Shown here: positions 24,234-35,520 of the stretch, in pieces
Layout of the letters: each line of letters begins with the position of its first letter
Position numbering within the stretch: position 1 is the first letter of the stretch
DNA from: Blasia pusilla
Taxonomy: Eukaryota > Marchantiophyta > Marchantiopsida > Blasiales
Assembly: GCA_050084515.1 (NCBI GenBank)
Contig: CM114271.1
Coordinates: 33,666,001-33,730,000, forward strand
Direction: 5' to 3'
Length of the DNA stretch: 64,000 nucleotides
Notes under the pieces: model-generated
What the model was told of the DNA's origin: nothing
Seen by the model: the letters and a program-made list of their open reading frames with translations, nothing else
The model's database searches: none
Made by a program: the position numbers and the translations under genes

Positions 24234-25447
24234 TTATTCCAAATAAGTAAATCTCACATTGGCTTGGGCATCCCTAACAGCGAGGTTATATGTCACATAG
24301 TTGAAATTCTTCACAATCATTCCTAGGGCATAGATTTTAGTGGCCTTGCTAAAAGGAAGATTCTCAGGCCCTACTATCAACTTTGGTGCTATATATCCAG
24401 CATGATTTTTTTTCATGTTGTCATCATCTATCACGTGAGTTCAAGTTTTTATCAGTCCATATAGCATTTTCCCAATCTCCAACGCTCATGTATGGGTTAG
24501 AGTTGGATCCAAAATGGATGAAAATATTCCTAGCATGGAGGTCGGTATGAAAAATCTCACGCTTGTTGGCAGTCTCCATGGTACCAAGAAGAAAAACCAA
24601 AAATTGGACAACATTTTATGCTTTTTCGAGACATCGGATCTTTTCCAACTCTCCTATATAAACTAGCCCCGTCGTTCTTCAAGGCATGACATGCTTGCAA
24701 CCAATTTTCAAGGTATCCACCATTCCAATATGGATAGATGGTACGCAATGGATCCTTGATCAACCTTCTCACCATGCGAACAACACCGCAATGTAAAATA
24801 CTCGCGAACAACTCCTCACGCATCATCGATTTTCTTGAAAATAATATAGATGATTCCTTATACACATTCATGCAATAGAACATATCTGCACTAAAGCCAA
24901 TGGTTCCGTTGATTTTACAACGGTACACAGTTCAGTGTAAATCGGATCCCACAATATCGCTCGGATCAGCTCCTACTTCTACATTACTGTCAAAAATCCA
25001 TATTACTCCACATAGAACTATGAATGTTTGCCCCACAAAAGTACCATGTCCCTTGAAAAGACATTGAGCATTTCTTAACTACACACTGAATCTTTCTATG
25101 AAAGCCGACTTTGCAACATTCAGCTTCTCATCCTCATATGTCTTGAGATCGATATACGCTCTCTCAAGGTGAATACCTTGTTGGACACAAATTTTAGTTA
25201 GCCTATCGGCCTTTTTGGCATCCTTTTCTTACTTAAATATCTTGGACAATCTGTGTAATTCCAAGGTGTAATCATGGAAACCATCCATACTCTTCAAAAT
25301 GTAGGATCGTCTCTTCTTTAATGAAAGTTGGAAAAACCTATCTCACCATGCCTCTCTTATGGCCATGTTGAAATCATTCTTGGAATTTACTCTTTTCCTC
25401 TTGGCACTATCATTACCCGCTCTCAATGATCTAGCCCCACTAGACAT
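24234..25447 (-). pseudogene. Protein-kinase-like pseudogene
   Basis: From ATG at 25447 the minus strand reads a basic N-terminus (MSSGARSLRAGND...) and a ~270-residue region with three to four in-frame stops. After a frameshift near 24600 it continues into a kinase catalytic loop, HTDLHARNIFIHFG (24500-24545), followed by SVGDWENAIW where DFG would lie, then AGYIAPKLI and a YALGMIV helix (24234-24420) typical of the activation-segment APE region and helix F. The glycine loop and the lysine are not evident. It abuts the 5' LTR of copy A by ~30 bp. It may be a remnant of a dispersed gene family or of an integrated large-virus gene; I cannot tell which. Confidence 0.6.
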
Positions 25448-26549
25448 TACCCTTAGATGAAGAAAAAAAAAGGTCTCTTGAAAAAAGGAAAGAAATGTAC
25501 GAATTGACATAAGAAAGTACCGAAAAGATAATGACATGAGATGCTAAAACAATGGCTTAGAATGTATGGGCATGATGGAACGACGGTCTCGATTTAGGGT
25601 TAATGTTGGGCATTCAGAGGGAATATTTAGATATTGGGCGTGTTTAGATAAGTTTCCTTAATCACCTCCACATTCCTAGCGTGCTAAGGAGAACCAATAA
25701 AACAAATGTAAAACTCGAGTCAATGAATCGGAAATCTCAAAATCACCAAATAAGTTTAGTGACACAAGAGGTTTTGACACTCACAAACACTCACATAATG
25801 TGGAATCAATTGGAGTTTTTTTAGGATGCAATAAGGAGTGCAAATATCCAAGTTGGTCACAAACAAAATCCAACTTAACTACCCCCAAAAGACACCCAAA
25901 AAATTTCCCTAAAATTCCTAATAACCTTGGAAGCCCTTAGCTCTGAAGGCACCAATGAAATTTGGAGCCTGATCCAAAATATGTCATAAAAAAAGGAGAA
26001 AACATGGAAAAATAGGGATAAGTGGGTTAATTAGCTCTTAGTCCCCTCCTTTTAGCCTTTTTGGGGGCCACTTGTGGACCCTTTCCTCATGAGTTTGCGG
26101 GATGCGAGGTACACGTAGGCTTCACGCGAGCTTCAAAGACAGCCATGAGGCCGCTCCCGATTAGAGAGATGACAACGGGCTACATCGGGGGCTACGGCAG
26201 GCCCGTATGTGGGCTATGGCACGGCCACCCTATTCAAGCACACCCCTCGGGCTACATCGCGGGCTTGCAACCCGCGGCCTGCATGCCGGCTCTGGCTGGG
26301 GTTTATGGGCAAACCGGAAGGTTGTAGGTTTTGGTGATAACGATACAACTACAAACCGGACGATAATTTTTGAAATTTTCTTCATTCTGGTCAGCTAAAC
26401 ACATAGAAATACAAAGGTAATCTCCTTGTACCTTTGGTTTTTGGCCAATGATTGAGAAAATGAATCGGTGCCGTGCAAAACTTCCTGCAGGAAGAACGTT
26501 ATTTCTAAATTCTGCTAGCTAGCTATACATGTAACTCGAGTTCTCCCTA
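25448..26549. other. Spacer, AT-rich then GC-rich
   Basis: 25450-26040 is AT-rich with no gene. At 26045-26330 a GC-rich stretch with repeated 'cgggct' resembles the interior of the hAT MITEs in this window, but I cannot find its ends. An 88-codon frame (26061-26327) within it is a composition artefact. Confidence 0.45.
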
Positions 26550-26850
26550 CAAATTGGGTGCACGGGCTGGGCGCGGGCCTTGGAGCCCACACGCGGGCTA
26601 GGGCACGGGCCGTGGAGCCCGCACACGGGTTAGGGTGCAGGCTAGGGACGGGCCCTAGAGCCCAAAAGTGGGCTAGGGCCCGACGGAGGCCCAAGCTAAA
26701 AATGGGCGTGGAGCGTGATGCGGACTAGGAAAGCAAGGGCAAAACGCTCGGGTGGCATTGGCCCAGGTGCGGGCCGTGGGCATGTGGGCCCATGGAGCCC
26801 GCACAGACATGTCGGTCCTTGGGACGGACATAAGTCTGCGTGCAACCTTG
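26550..26850. mobile_element. hAT MITE, 5'-truncated copy
   Basis: The right end ...GGACATAAGTCTGCG then TGCAACCTTG (26841-26850) matches the family terminus. The interior has the recurrent 'cgggctagg' and 'gggcccg' segments. The left inverted repeat is not found, so the copy is truncated or rearranged. Confidence 0.55.
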
Positions 26851-26867
26851 AGCTAGATACCATTAAC

Positions 26868-27815
26868 TACCTATCATATTGGAGGTCGGGCAGAATACGA
26901 CATTTTGGGGCATCAATCCTCACCGGAAGGATTGTTTGTCCTAGTGGTGCTTCTTACCATTTGGGTTAAAGAACGCCTCAACAAAGTTTCAAAGGGTCAT
27001 GAATAGAATCTTCGCAAGTCTAAATTTTGCTAGATCTCACATTGATGACATCGTTATCGTAGTCATTAGGGCCACGGTTGAGAAACATGAGCAACTCAGC
27101 GACATCTAGAGGAGGTGATTTGACAACTGTAGTTACATGGGCTAAAGCTGCATCTAGGCAAGTGCAAGTTCTTTTACGATCAGATTGTGTATCTGGGTCA
27201 TATGATATACCCAAGTGGCAAGTGACCTTGGTATTTAGTAGACGAACATAGAAGCTATCTCATACATTCCATGCCCTATAGATGTGAGTCAAGTTCGTGC
27301 ATTCATGGGATTCATGAACTTCTATTGACGATACGTCAAGGGTTTTAGTTCAATTTTGAAGCCACTAACCTTGCTGACCAAGATGGATTATGTGTGGCAT
27401 TTGGGAGGATGAGCAAGTCTTAGAGATAGCATTTGAATTGCTATCTTGACATCCGCGCCTACACTGAAGGGACCGATTAGAGGGCATCCTTATGATCCTT
27501 TCCAGTTGCATACAGATTGGAATATGTTGGGGCTTTGAGCGGTGCTCACCTAGCATGACGATGAGGGAAGAGAGTTCGTGGTGGCTTACGCTAGTCGCTT
27601 GAACAATGTTGCATAGGCAAAGTTTAGCTCGTATGAGGGTGAGTGCTTGGCTATAATATGGCCTATTGCGCATTTCAGGCATTACTTATTCGACATCTCC
27701 TTTACCATATCATTGAATATCAACCACTAAAGTGGTTGATGAAGTCCGGCAAGTTTATATGGAATCTTGCGAGGTGGGGGCTCTATTGTCGTAGGAGTAT
27801 GATTTCTAGGTTGTA
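26868..27815 (+). pseudogene. Third gypsy fragment: RT to RNase H
   Basis: The plus strand encodes, with frame breaks, WGINPHRKDCL, FLPFGLKNA, FQRVMNRIFASLNFARSHIDDIVIV, VSQVRAFMGFMNFY, LKPLTLLTKMDY and an RNase H end similar to copy A (for example 'IEYQPLKWL'). In the catalytic box the Tyr is replaced by His, but both Asp residues remain (HIDD), unlike copy A. LTRs, gag and integrase are absent. Homology stops near 27815. Confidence 0.75.
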
Positions 27816-29020
27816 CCCTAAACAAGTCCATTTTTTTGCAACCTTGAACAAGATGAAACTAGAGCTAATAGAAGTAATCTTTACTTATTGGAGTCAATGG
27901 CTTCTTTTTGTACATTTTCTTTTGCTACAAGTCTTGCCTTATATCTTTGTTCACATGTTTGAGGATTTTCCTTTTTTAAAATCTCCACTTACATCCAATT
28001 TCCTTCATTTGGTGCCCGCCAAAATGGTAATGCTCATTGGAGTATGTAGAAGGTTGACACAAACCATTCCATCAATGATGGGAGGAGGAATTTCTTATAA
28101 TGATTGTTACAACCTGAAGAATATATATAAGCGAGGAGATACTTATTGAGTACAAATGGTCAGCCATTATATGAATGTCATCTTAAAAATGTATGGGAAA
28201 AGAATAATACATTTGATTTATTTACTTTATTGGTGATTTTCATGGACATGGGTCCGGATACAAACATACAATGTCATATGTCAATGATTAGATTAAAGTA
28301 CTAAATGAAAAGAGGTGGGGTTGTATCACCCTAGCTAAGAAATGTCTCCTTAATAATTAGATCAAAAGAAATTGAAAAAGGTGCCACAAAAAACTCACAT
28401 CTATGTCATCTTTTCATTGACCTTCAAACCTACAAGAAATGCTCTCAACTTTCCAACATGAATCATGACACCATTCAAATCCAACTGATCCCTCTTCCCT
28501 CCCATCTCCATATCACATGTTGGTCCTCATCGTCTCCCATATGAAGAAAACTAAACATGAGTAGTAGGATTGGAACAAATCTGCATCCCTTTTAGAGGAG
28601 GTGGAAGAGATTATTGACATTGTCAAAGTTAGATGGAGAGAAAAAAAAAGTGCTTGTAAGGGCGGTAAATATATGCTATTCTTTGTCTTAGTTTCTTTCA
28701 TTTTAATTTAAATTCCAAAATTTCCCCTAGTTCTACAATTCTTAATTTCTTGGCTATGGAAAATTAGGACATACAACATTTCATGTCAAATTTTGCCCTC
28801 CAAAGTTATAAGCTATATCCTAGAATAGAGTTTTCATATCATAAGGCAAGTTGAACCTACTTGTAAGGTTTTGGGTTATGGTGAAAAATCTCACTCAAAA
28901 GTAGCCCATCTCCAAATTTTGATGGCAATATTCTTATAGATTGCACGAGGAAAAAATATTCACCACCAAATTTATTAATGAATTTTTACTTTATAGTAAA
29001 ATTTAATACGTATGAGGATT
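27816..29020. other. AT-rich spacer
   Basis: No supported gene. The 168-codon frame at 27643-28149 begins in the gypsy fragment and continues into spacer, and its 3' half has no recognisable domain. Confidence 0.5.
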
Positions 29021-29029
29021 GAAGTCTTG

Positions 29030-30050
29030 GGAGCGAACCGAAAAGTGTCCAAGGCGTGAGAAAAAAGGGGTCCAAGAACTTTTTGGTGGGAATAAATGAC
29101 ACTTAGAATCGCGCTTAGATTTGTGTCAACCTATTATGCCACAGTTTGAGTACGTCATTCCTGGACCAGTCCCTGAAATTGGACGAGTCTCAATGCCCTC
29201 GAATTCCTTTTCCCAATCCCGGTGCTCTCTCAGCACTCGTTCGCAAAGTCCAGAAAGTACGGAAAAGAAGAGAGTGAATTTGAAGCTCAACATTAATGGA
29301 ATGACTTGAGAAATGGTAGGCCTTCTAATAGAAAGTTTCCGGCTCGCTTGTATTCATCATGTGATTATGTTTGACAGGAAATATAAAGCTAGAGATGTAA
29401 GAGTTTGGATGTTCGTATCCCACGCCTTTTGAATCATTGAGGTTGACCTGTCCAAGATTTGATCATTATCGTTCCAGGGCTCTGGAAGCAGCGGTGAAAT
29501 CAGTCTTAATTACACCAGTGTCCTTCTATCGTAGAAGTGCAGGATGATATCTAGCTTCTTCGCACCACAGGTTTTGATGCTTATCGTTCCCAATTTCATG
29601 GGTCCCCATCTTTCCATGTAAAGCATTGCCCGATTTGACACAACTAGCTATAGGCCATACGATATTTTCTTGGAATTTTCTTGATGAATATCGATTGATT
29701 AACCAAGCGGTTGCAACAACTTCTGAATATATTTCAGAACCTCTAGCAATCTGCATTCCTATGAGTCACCTCGGCCTCGAAGAAGCGTGTAGGAAGGAAG
29801 TTAGATTCTTGTGAACCGTGGGAGCTTCCTGCTCTAGGTTTACTATAGTATATGATTATTGTAGCCACCTTAGCCCCGAGATGAAACCCTATAGTCTAGA
29901 CTCCGCATTACATTGAAGTAGTTGTTGGATCTTCACATGGACTTGTTAGACTATTCCAAGATTTGAATGGAGGACCACCAAATCGTCCGCGTACCGGATG
30001 AAAGAGAGTTGGGTCCGCCATCTCTCTCTCCGCCCAACGGCTTGGAGAAT
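29030..30050 (-). pseudogene. Reverse-transcriptase remnant, group II maturase-like
   Basis: On the minus strand, 29950-30020 reads TQLSFIRYADDLVVLHSNL, followed by a stop. The box YADDLVVLH with a preceding SFIR is characteristic of group II intron maturases, for example those of plant mitochondria, rather than of LTR elements. Downstream frames (29526-29756 minus, 76 codons) are protein-like, but I recognise no maturase X domain. The block is richer in GC than its flanks. An organelle-derived insertion is plausible but rests on one motif. Confidence 0.4.
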
Positions 30051-31349
30051 TCCACACTGCTTTACTTTACTTTACTTTTTTAATATACACATGTAAAGTT
30101 GAGAATGGTGGAATGGACGGATTGCTCTGTAGCGGATTTTTATGATGAATCGTGTACATTACCAGCCAGTCAGGTGAGCAACAGACCTTGTTCGTTTGAA
30201 TTGCACGTCTACATTTTTTTTCACGTAAAAAGGCCGCAGCATTCATTGAGTTTAGACGCCTAAACCTCAATTAATCATTATTCCACCATTTCACTCTCAT
30301 CTTGTTCCTTCCCTGGTATACTGTCCCCAACATGGCATGTTAGATCCCTTGCAGATAAAAACTGTTAACATTGATTCCCTTGTCCCACTATGCAATCTCA
30401 AATTCGGGAAAGCATATACAACGTCTCATCACTACCCATACATACCCAAAACCAGTAGCTTTTAGGAGGCACATTTGTAGTACTTACATCAAGGGGGGAA
30501 CTTAACGGCAAGACCAAGATTTGGACAAGAGGGAGTCGGCCTTGGTAAAGGATAAGGAACCTCTCAAAAATCTCCATATCTTCAGTAAACACTCCATGTT
30601 CCAAACTAAAGAGTTCCTGTTTGTATCATCTGTGGCCAATTTTTTACTTTTAGCTCCTCTGGTCAACAAGCGTGTCCTAAAATAAGCTATCTTGAAATTG
30701 GCAATCCACTAAAAAAGGTACCTGCTAGTGCACTGAGCTTGGTTCCCCAAGAGGACATCGAACCAGTCAGAAGTCTACTGCTAGATTGAAACCACTATTC
30801 CTCTTCTCATTTGTTAGAATGTAGAGGAATCCTCCATGGTATTCCATAAAATACTAAGTTATAATATGGTGAAGAAAATAAAGAACTACTTTGATAAGGC
30901 CTCCCCATCTAGGCTTAACCAATGGGAAAGGTATAATACTTCCAATTTGCTTCCCATTTCCAATTATATAATAAAATTTCATTATCTATAACTATAACAT
31001 GGAAGATTAAAATGCTTCTTGAAGGTGGGAAAATACTCTCACGAATGATCTGTTTAAAAAATTTCATCATTCAAACTTGGAATGCTTTTCATTTTATTCC
31101 CTCTTTAGTTGACTTCAACACATAAATCTAGATTGCTTTCATTTCCTACCAAAAAAGTAAAATTTGTAACATTGCTATGGAGGATAGCAGAATGCCTTCC
31201 AATTTTTAACCTTTGCTTGAGATGAATTATTTTGTTTTCCATCTCATATTTACCATATATGAACATTATTTACCGATCCCTATATCTAAATAGGAGATGG
31301 AATTCTTGGTATGAACGTGGAATGTCTCGAAAATTTTATAAATTCTTCC
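30051..31349. other. Spacer with degenerate repeats
   Basis: A short tandem (tttac)n run lies at 30060-30078. Segments near 30930-31010 recur in modified form near 31450-31690. No coding sequence is supported. Confidence 0.5.
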
Positions 31350-32215
31350 TTTATTTTCTGGTCCTCTTAATCTCAAGAAGGAATGCTTTCAACACTATCC
31401 ACTCATCCATTCAGTTTATTTTAGAGTTTTACACATGCTTTCCATTTCTTTGAGTAAGAAAAAGGATATAATACTCCAACTGTGGCTATGAGACTTTTCT
31501 GGAATAGTATGGCATTTGTGGAATGCTTTCTATCCGGCACTAAATAACTAAAACACAAAAACAAAAAATGGTAAATGAAAGAGTGGAATATTTTCCTTTG
31601 GCTACGCACAACAACTTCCCATTTCCAATTTTATAATAAATTATGATTTTCTTCGAGTGTAATGTGTGTAGATGGAAGATGGAATGCTTTCTATTTACCC
31701 CAATCCTCCCAACACTCTTATGAATTTTCCCATAATTTCTCCATGGTTGCACAAAAACGGACAAGTCCTTCCTTAGGACGGACATGGACGGACGAGTTTG
31801 GACATGTCTACAGATAAGGTTTCCAAGAGGTAGGACCCATATGTATAGTCTATGATGGAAGGCAAGGCAAGGATGAGCGGAGCAATGAGGGAGGAGGGAG
31901 TGGATGTGGCGGGAGGAAGAAATGGGGGAGTATGGAATACGAAGGCAAGTAAGGGGAATGAGAAAGAAGGAAAAAGTGGGGCCCATACAGACAAGTCCTT
32001 CTATAAGACAGACATAAGTCCACGGACATAGATATGTCCACGGAAACGGACGTGGACTTTTTCCTCATGCAACCTTGAATTTCTCGGTGTCCTTAATTCT
32101 AAGATGGAAGGCTTCCCATATTATCCACTTATCCATTCACTTTATTTTATAGTTTTACACTTGTTTTCTATTCATTTGGATAAAAGAATGGTATAAGGAT
32201 TTCCATTAGCTAGAG
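31350..32215. repeat. Diverged direct repeat flanking a MITE
   Basis: 31350-31480 ('tcctcttaatctcaagaagg...atccactcatccattc...ttttagagttttacac') recurs as 32085-32215 ('tccttaattctaagatgg...atccacttatccattc...ttttatagttttacac'). The hAT MITE at 31742-32077 lies between them. This looks like a decayed tandem duplication of a few hundred bp. Confidence 0.55.
31742..32077. mobile_element. hAT MITE with perfect 8-bp target duplication
   Basis: The ends are CATGGTTGCA and TGCAACCTTG. It is flanked by AATTTCTC at 31734-31741 and again at 32078-32085, an exact 8-bp duplication, which is the hAT hallmark. The interior holds many copies of the ACGGACA/GGACAAGT motif, resembling subterminal transposase-binding repeats. 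No protein is encoded. Confidence 0.9.
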
Positions 32216-32690
32216 CATAAACTTTCCATTTGCTGAGTAATATTTGAAGCAGATCATGTGCTGCTAGAAACCCTATAAGAAAGTTGAACGCCTTCATTTT
32301 GCTAGCATATATCTATAGCAATATTTCTTCCTTTGATGCCCTATTTTTATGAATTTCTTTTTTTACACTTAGGGATGATGGGTTTGAGGTTTGTAATTTA
32401 TTTAAATCAAAAAATAAAAATAATTCACTCATATGAAGTCGTGAAGATCATAACTTAACAAACATCAAACTAATTCACACAAATTATTTTCTTTTCAAGA
32501 AAAAAAATGTGTTTCCACATATGAAGAAAGTATTTCCATAGAGAACATTAGAGATTTTGTTCTCTCTGAACAAGAGGTCCTTTTCTTTCCTTTACTCCAT
32601 ACTATATCTATTTACTATCTTTTCTGACAACAATCTACAAGCATGCATCACACCTCATTTTGGTGATCAATTCTTTATATTCCGCCACCT
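32216..32690. other. AT-rich spacer
   Basis: I see no gene or repeat here. Confidence 0.5.
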
Positions 32691-32975
32691 TTACTCCTCC
32701 TTGTTGCTTTGGTTCTTGTATTTAGCAAGTTGTTCTTCCCACTCAAGGTTCATAAAATATGCCATAGCTTCAACCCTCTCTTCCTCATGTAGTTCATCAA
32801 TTCCACATTCTCTGTAGAACTTGTCAACTTCCTCTGCACGTTGCTTTAACTCTGCTTCCACTTGCTCAATTTTTTGCAGCTCTAACTCTTCCTCCAATCT
32901 CGCTTTTCTAATAATGATATGGGGAGGCTTTGTAGCCAAGTTTTGTTGATTTGATTGACTTAAAGCCATACGCAT
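32691..32975 (-). CDS. Small Glu/Lys-rich coiled-coil protein or fragment
   Basis: A 94-codon frame from ATG at 32975 to a stop at 32691. Residues ~20-90 are strongly charged (RKARLEEELELQKIEQ, then AELKQRAEEVDKFYRE), with heptad-like spacing that predicts a coiled coil. No domain is recognisable. It might be a fragment of a transposon accessory protein or of a host gene. The downstream sequence shows no continuation. The amino acid bias is convincing for real coding ancestry. Confidence 0.45.
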   Translation of the reverse strand: MRMALSQSNQQNLATKPPHIIIRKARLEEELELQKIEQVEAELKQRAEEVDKFYRECGIDELHEEERVEAMAYFMNLEWEEQLAKYKNQSNKEE

Positions 32976-33329
32976 TTACTCAATACCCTTCATTCACAAA
33001 AGGAAGGAGCAAGTTTTAGTATTAGGCATTTTTACATATCTAACAAAGTCACACCTTCCAAAAAAACCTCAAAAGAACAAATAAAAACATGATCAACACT
33101 ATTGTACAAAGAAGAGTTGTCGACTATCCAGAAAATTCTCAATCAATTCTCTTTTAGTAAATTACATTTTCCATGATAGTCTTAACGGACACAAAGAAGG
33201 TATTCCAGCCATGTCAGGGTTATGCAATATCCACTTAGTTTAGGGAACTACATGGATGACACCTTAACAACAATAAGCATTTAGTATTGACGTAATCCCA
33301 GGGTATAATTCATAAGACACCTACTTACT

Positions 33330-33690
33330 GTCAATGAGTGGGAAAAAAAGTGGCTGGATGATTTTGTCTACACAAACAAAGATGCCATGGAAGTTACCTT
33401 CAATCCCCTAAGACCCTATAGACGCCAATGTTGGAGATGGGAAGCATTCCAGTGGCAACTGACAGGGCAACGGATATCAAGATAACCCACACTCCACCCT
33501 ACAAACCAGATAACCTTTCTATGACATGTGAATAAATACATCTTCACGAATGCAGCAAGAACCTCAATAGTGATTCTCACTTGATTCTTACGATACAGGA
33601 AAAACCCAAGGGAAAAAGGGGTATACGAGCCAATCAGAGGACCTATACACTGAAAGCCTTCTACGAGAGCCACAACTTTCAAAATCGGGC
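33330..33690 (-). pseudogene. Possible exon(s) of a multi-membrane-span protein
   Basis: On the minus strand one frame (33416-33682) begins with IGPLIGSYTPFSLGFFLY and is followed by a good donor-like 'gtaag' at about 33590. A second segment after an acceptor-like 'tttgtag' reads GGVWVILISVALSVATGML and PISNIGVYR in another frame (33415-33500). Both segments are hydrophobic. The phases of the two proposed exons do not join cleanly, so this may be a broken gene or coincidence. The family is not recognised. Confidence 0.25.
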
Positions 33691-33763
33691 TCTAGTGTTA
33701 GAGAAAGCATTGAATTTCATGCTTCAATTGATTATGGATCCAGATGCATGGTTTATTGATACA

Positions 33764-33789
33764 ATTAGTGGAACCTTTGTTCCACTAAT
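33764..33789. repeat. 10-bp inverted repeat
   Basis: Arms attagtggaa and ttccactaat with a 6-nt loop. Confidence 0.7.
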
Positions 33790-34266
33790 AGTCTCTAAGT
33801 GACATGGTCACATGCAACACCAAAACCCATCTAATACACCTTGACGATACATTTTGAACTTATCAATGAAAATTTCAAGAAGCAGGTAACTAGAGAGACC
33901 AACTGACCCACCAAATACATAATCAAGCACTAGAGGCTGAATCATTTCGTATGACTTAGTACCATGTGACACCGAATACACTTATACAGATAAAGCTACA
34001 ACCAAAAAGTGACTCCCCATCTATTCAAGAAAGAACCGCAAACAATTGGCCACTAGTGTCATCTGGGGCCAATTGTAGAAACATAAGGCATTCCAGCAGT
34101 GCAACTCTACGGATTTCAAAAACATGCACGAAAGCTCTCAGGCAAACCTCCCCTAATTCTCTGCCCGCCCCTAATTCTTTGCCCGCGTCATCTAATAAGC
34201 CTACAAAACAAATGCGAAAATCAACAGACGAATGACCCATCCAACTGGTCCTTCATACGCTGTGGA

Positions 34267-34301
34267 GATGAATGTGTTCATAAACACATCCATCTCCAAG
34301 G
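34267..34301. repeat. 35-bp hairpin motif, copy 1
   Basis: A near-palindrome (gatgaatgtgttcat...aaacacatccatc) identical to 34495-34529. It folds on itself with one unpaired base in each arm. Confidence 0.8.
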
Positions 34302-34494
34302 TTCAGAGACATGACAAACCTAATACGTTACGGACCGAAAGCACTGGGGCTTCAACGATCAAAGCTTCGGATTTCAAAATGACCCTCCAATCCCCCTTCC
34401 AAACCACGAAAAGAATTTCATTTCCAACCGAATTACGTAATCGTGCACCACCGGAGGGCAAATCTCTGCAACGGAGGATTTAACGCATCACATA

Positions 34495-34529
34495 GATGAA
34501 TGTGTTCATAAACACATCCATCTCCAAGG
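34495..34529. repeat. 35-bp hairpin motif, copy 2
   Basis: Identical in sequence to 34267-34301, 228 bp away in the same orientation, while the intervening and flanking DNA is not duplicated. Confidence 0.8.
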
Positions 34530-34809
34530 ATGTGCAGCCGATTGAAATTCTGCCGGGATTGGGAAATTCGTAGCAAAATCAGCAGCTCCGTCCTCCGCAG
34601 TTGCTCCGTCCTCTCTTATGGCAGAGCTCTCGCATGACCAATGTCCGGGGAGAACCGGGGTAACGTGTTGAGCTGGCTGGAAGAATTTGAGAATTTCAGA
34701 TTCAGTTTGTCACTTACCGGCCAAAAACCGAGGGTTCAGGGAGGGTTTCGATTGTATTAGTATCTGTTTAGCCGACTGGAATGACGAAATCTTCAAAAAT
34801 TGCCGCTCG

Positions 34810-34908
34810 GTTTTGTAGACACCGGAAACGTACCGGTTGTCACGAAAAAACTCCCCCCCCCGTTTTTGTAGACACCGGAAATGTACCAGTTGTCACGAAA
34901 AACTCCAC
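34810..34908. repeat. Two-copy ~50-bp tandem duplication
   Basis: The unit ttttgtagacaccggaa...gttgtcacgaaaaa occurs at 34810-34851 and again at 34863-34903. A C-run separates the copies. Confidence 0.85.
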
Positions 34909-34990
34909 CTCCCCCACCCTGATGACGAATCTCTATGAGGACTAGGACTGCCTCCTCTCTACGAAGAGTCACTTCTGCTGGATTTATAAA

Positions 34991-35019
34991 CTGTGCGATT
35001 TGAAATTCAAATCGCACAG
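34991..35019. repeat. Perfect 14-bp inverted repeat, 1-nt loop
   Basis: Arms ctgtgcgatttgaa and ttcaaatcgcacag around a single A. It lies 3 bp from the next hairpin. Confidence 0.9.
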
Positions 35020-35022
35020 CAT

Positions 35023-35049
35023 TGGATGGTATGTATGCCATACCATCCA
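35023..35049. repeat. Perfect 11-bp inverted repeat
   Basis: Arms tggatggtatg and cataccatcca with a 5-nt loop (tatgc). Together with 34991-35019 it forms a twin hairpin. Confidence 0.9.
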
Positions 35050-35520
35050 CCCTACCATCCACATGGGTCTTAGATATCCGAGAGCGTCCCGAGCATCCAA
35101 GAGCGTCACCGTTGCCCGGAAAATGTAGCCGTGGGGCGGGTGTAGAGCATTCCGATCCGATGGGGGGAAGGGGTTTGAGGGACCCGTCACTGGAACCCGG
35201 GACAAGGGGGAGCAATAACTGATCTGCATTCTCTGACTATGGTGAGCGATCATTGAAGGATCCGTCCAACTCATCTGTAGAGCTAGCTTCATCAACATAG
35301 CCTTAGCTTCGATCATCACCGGAGCGAAACCTTCCAAACTTCCAACGCTTTGAGCGTTTGAGGAAATCACTGGCTTACGATCTCCCTCTCCCCTTACGTC
35401 CGACTCCTGAGCAGTGACGTCCGGCCTACGAATCCCTACAAGCTCTGCATTCTCATGCGATTAATTACGAATCGGTTGCGACACATCACCGAGAGTTACG
35501 CATCGAATTCCATTCCACTC

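Noticed and set aside
27643-28149. 168-codon plus-strand frame as a host gene
   Set aside because: Its first part is the end of a gypsy RNase H fragment and the rest is AT-rich spacer without a domain.
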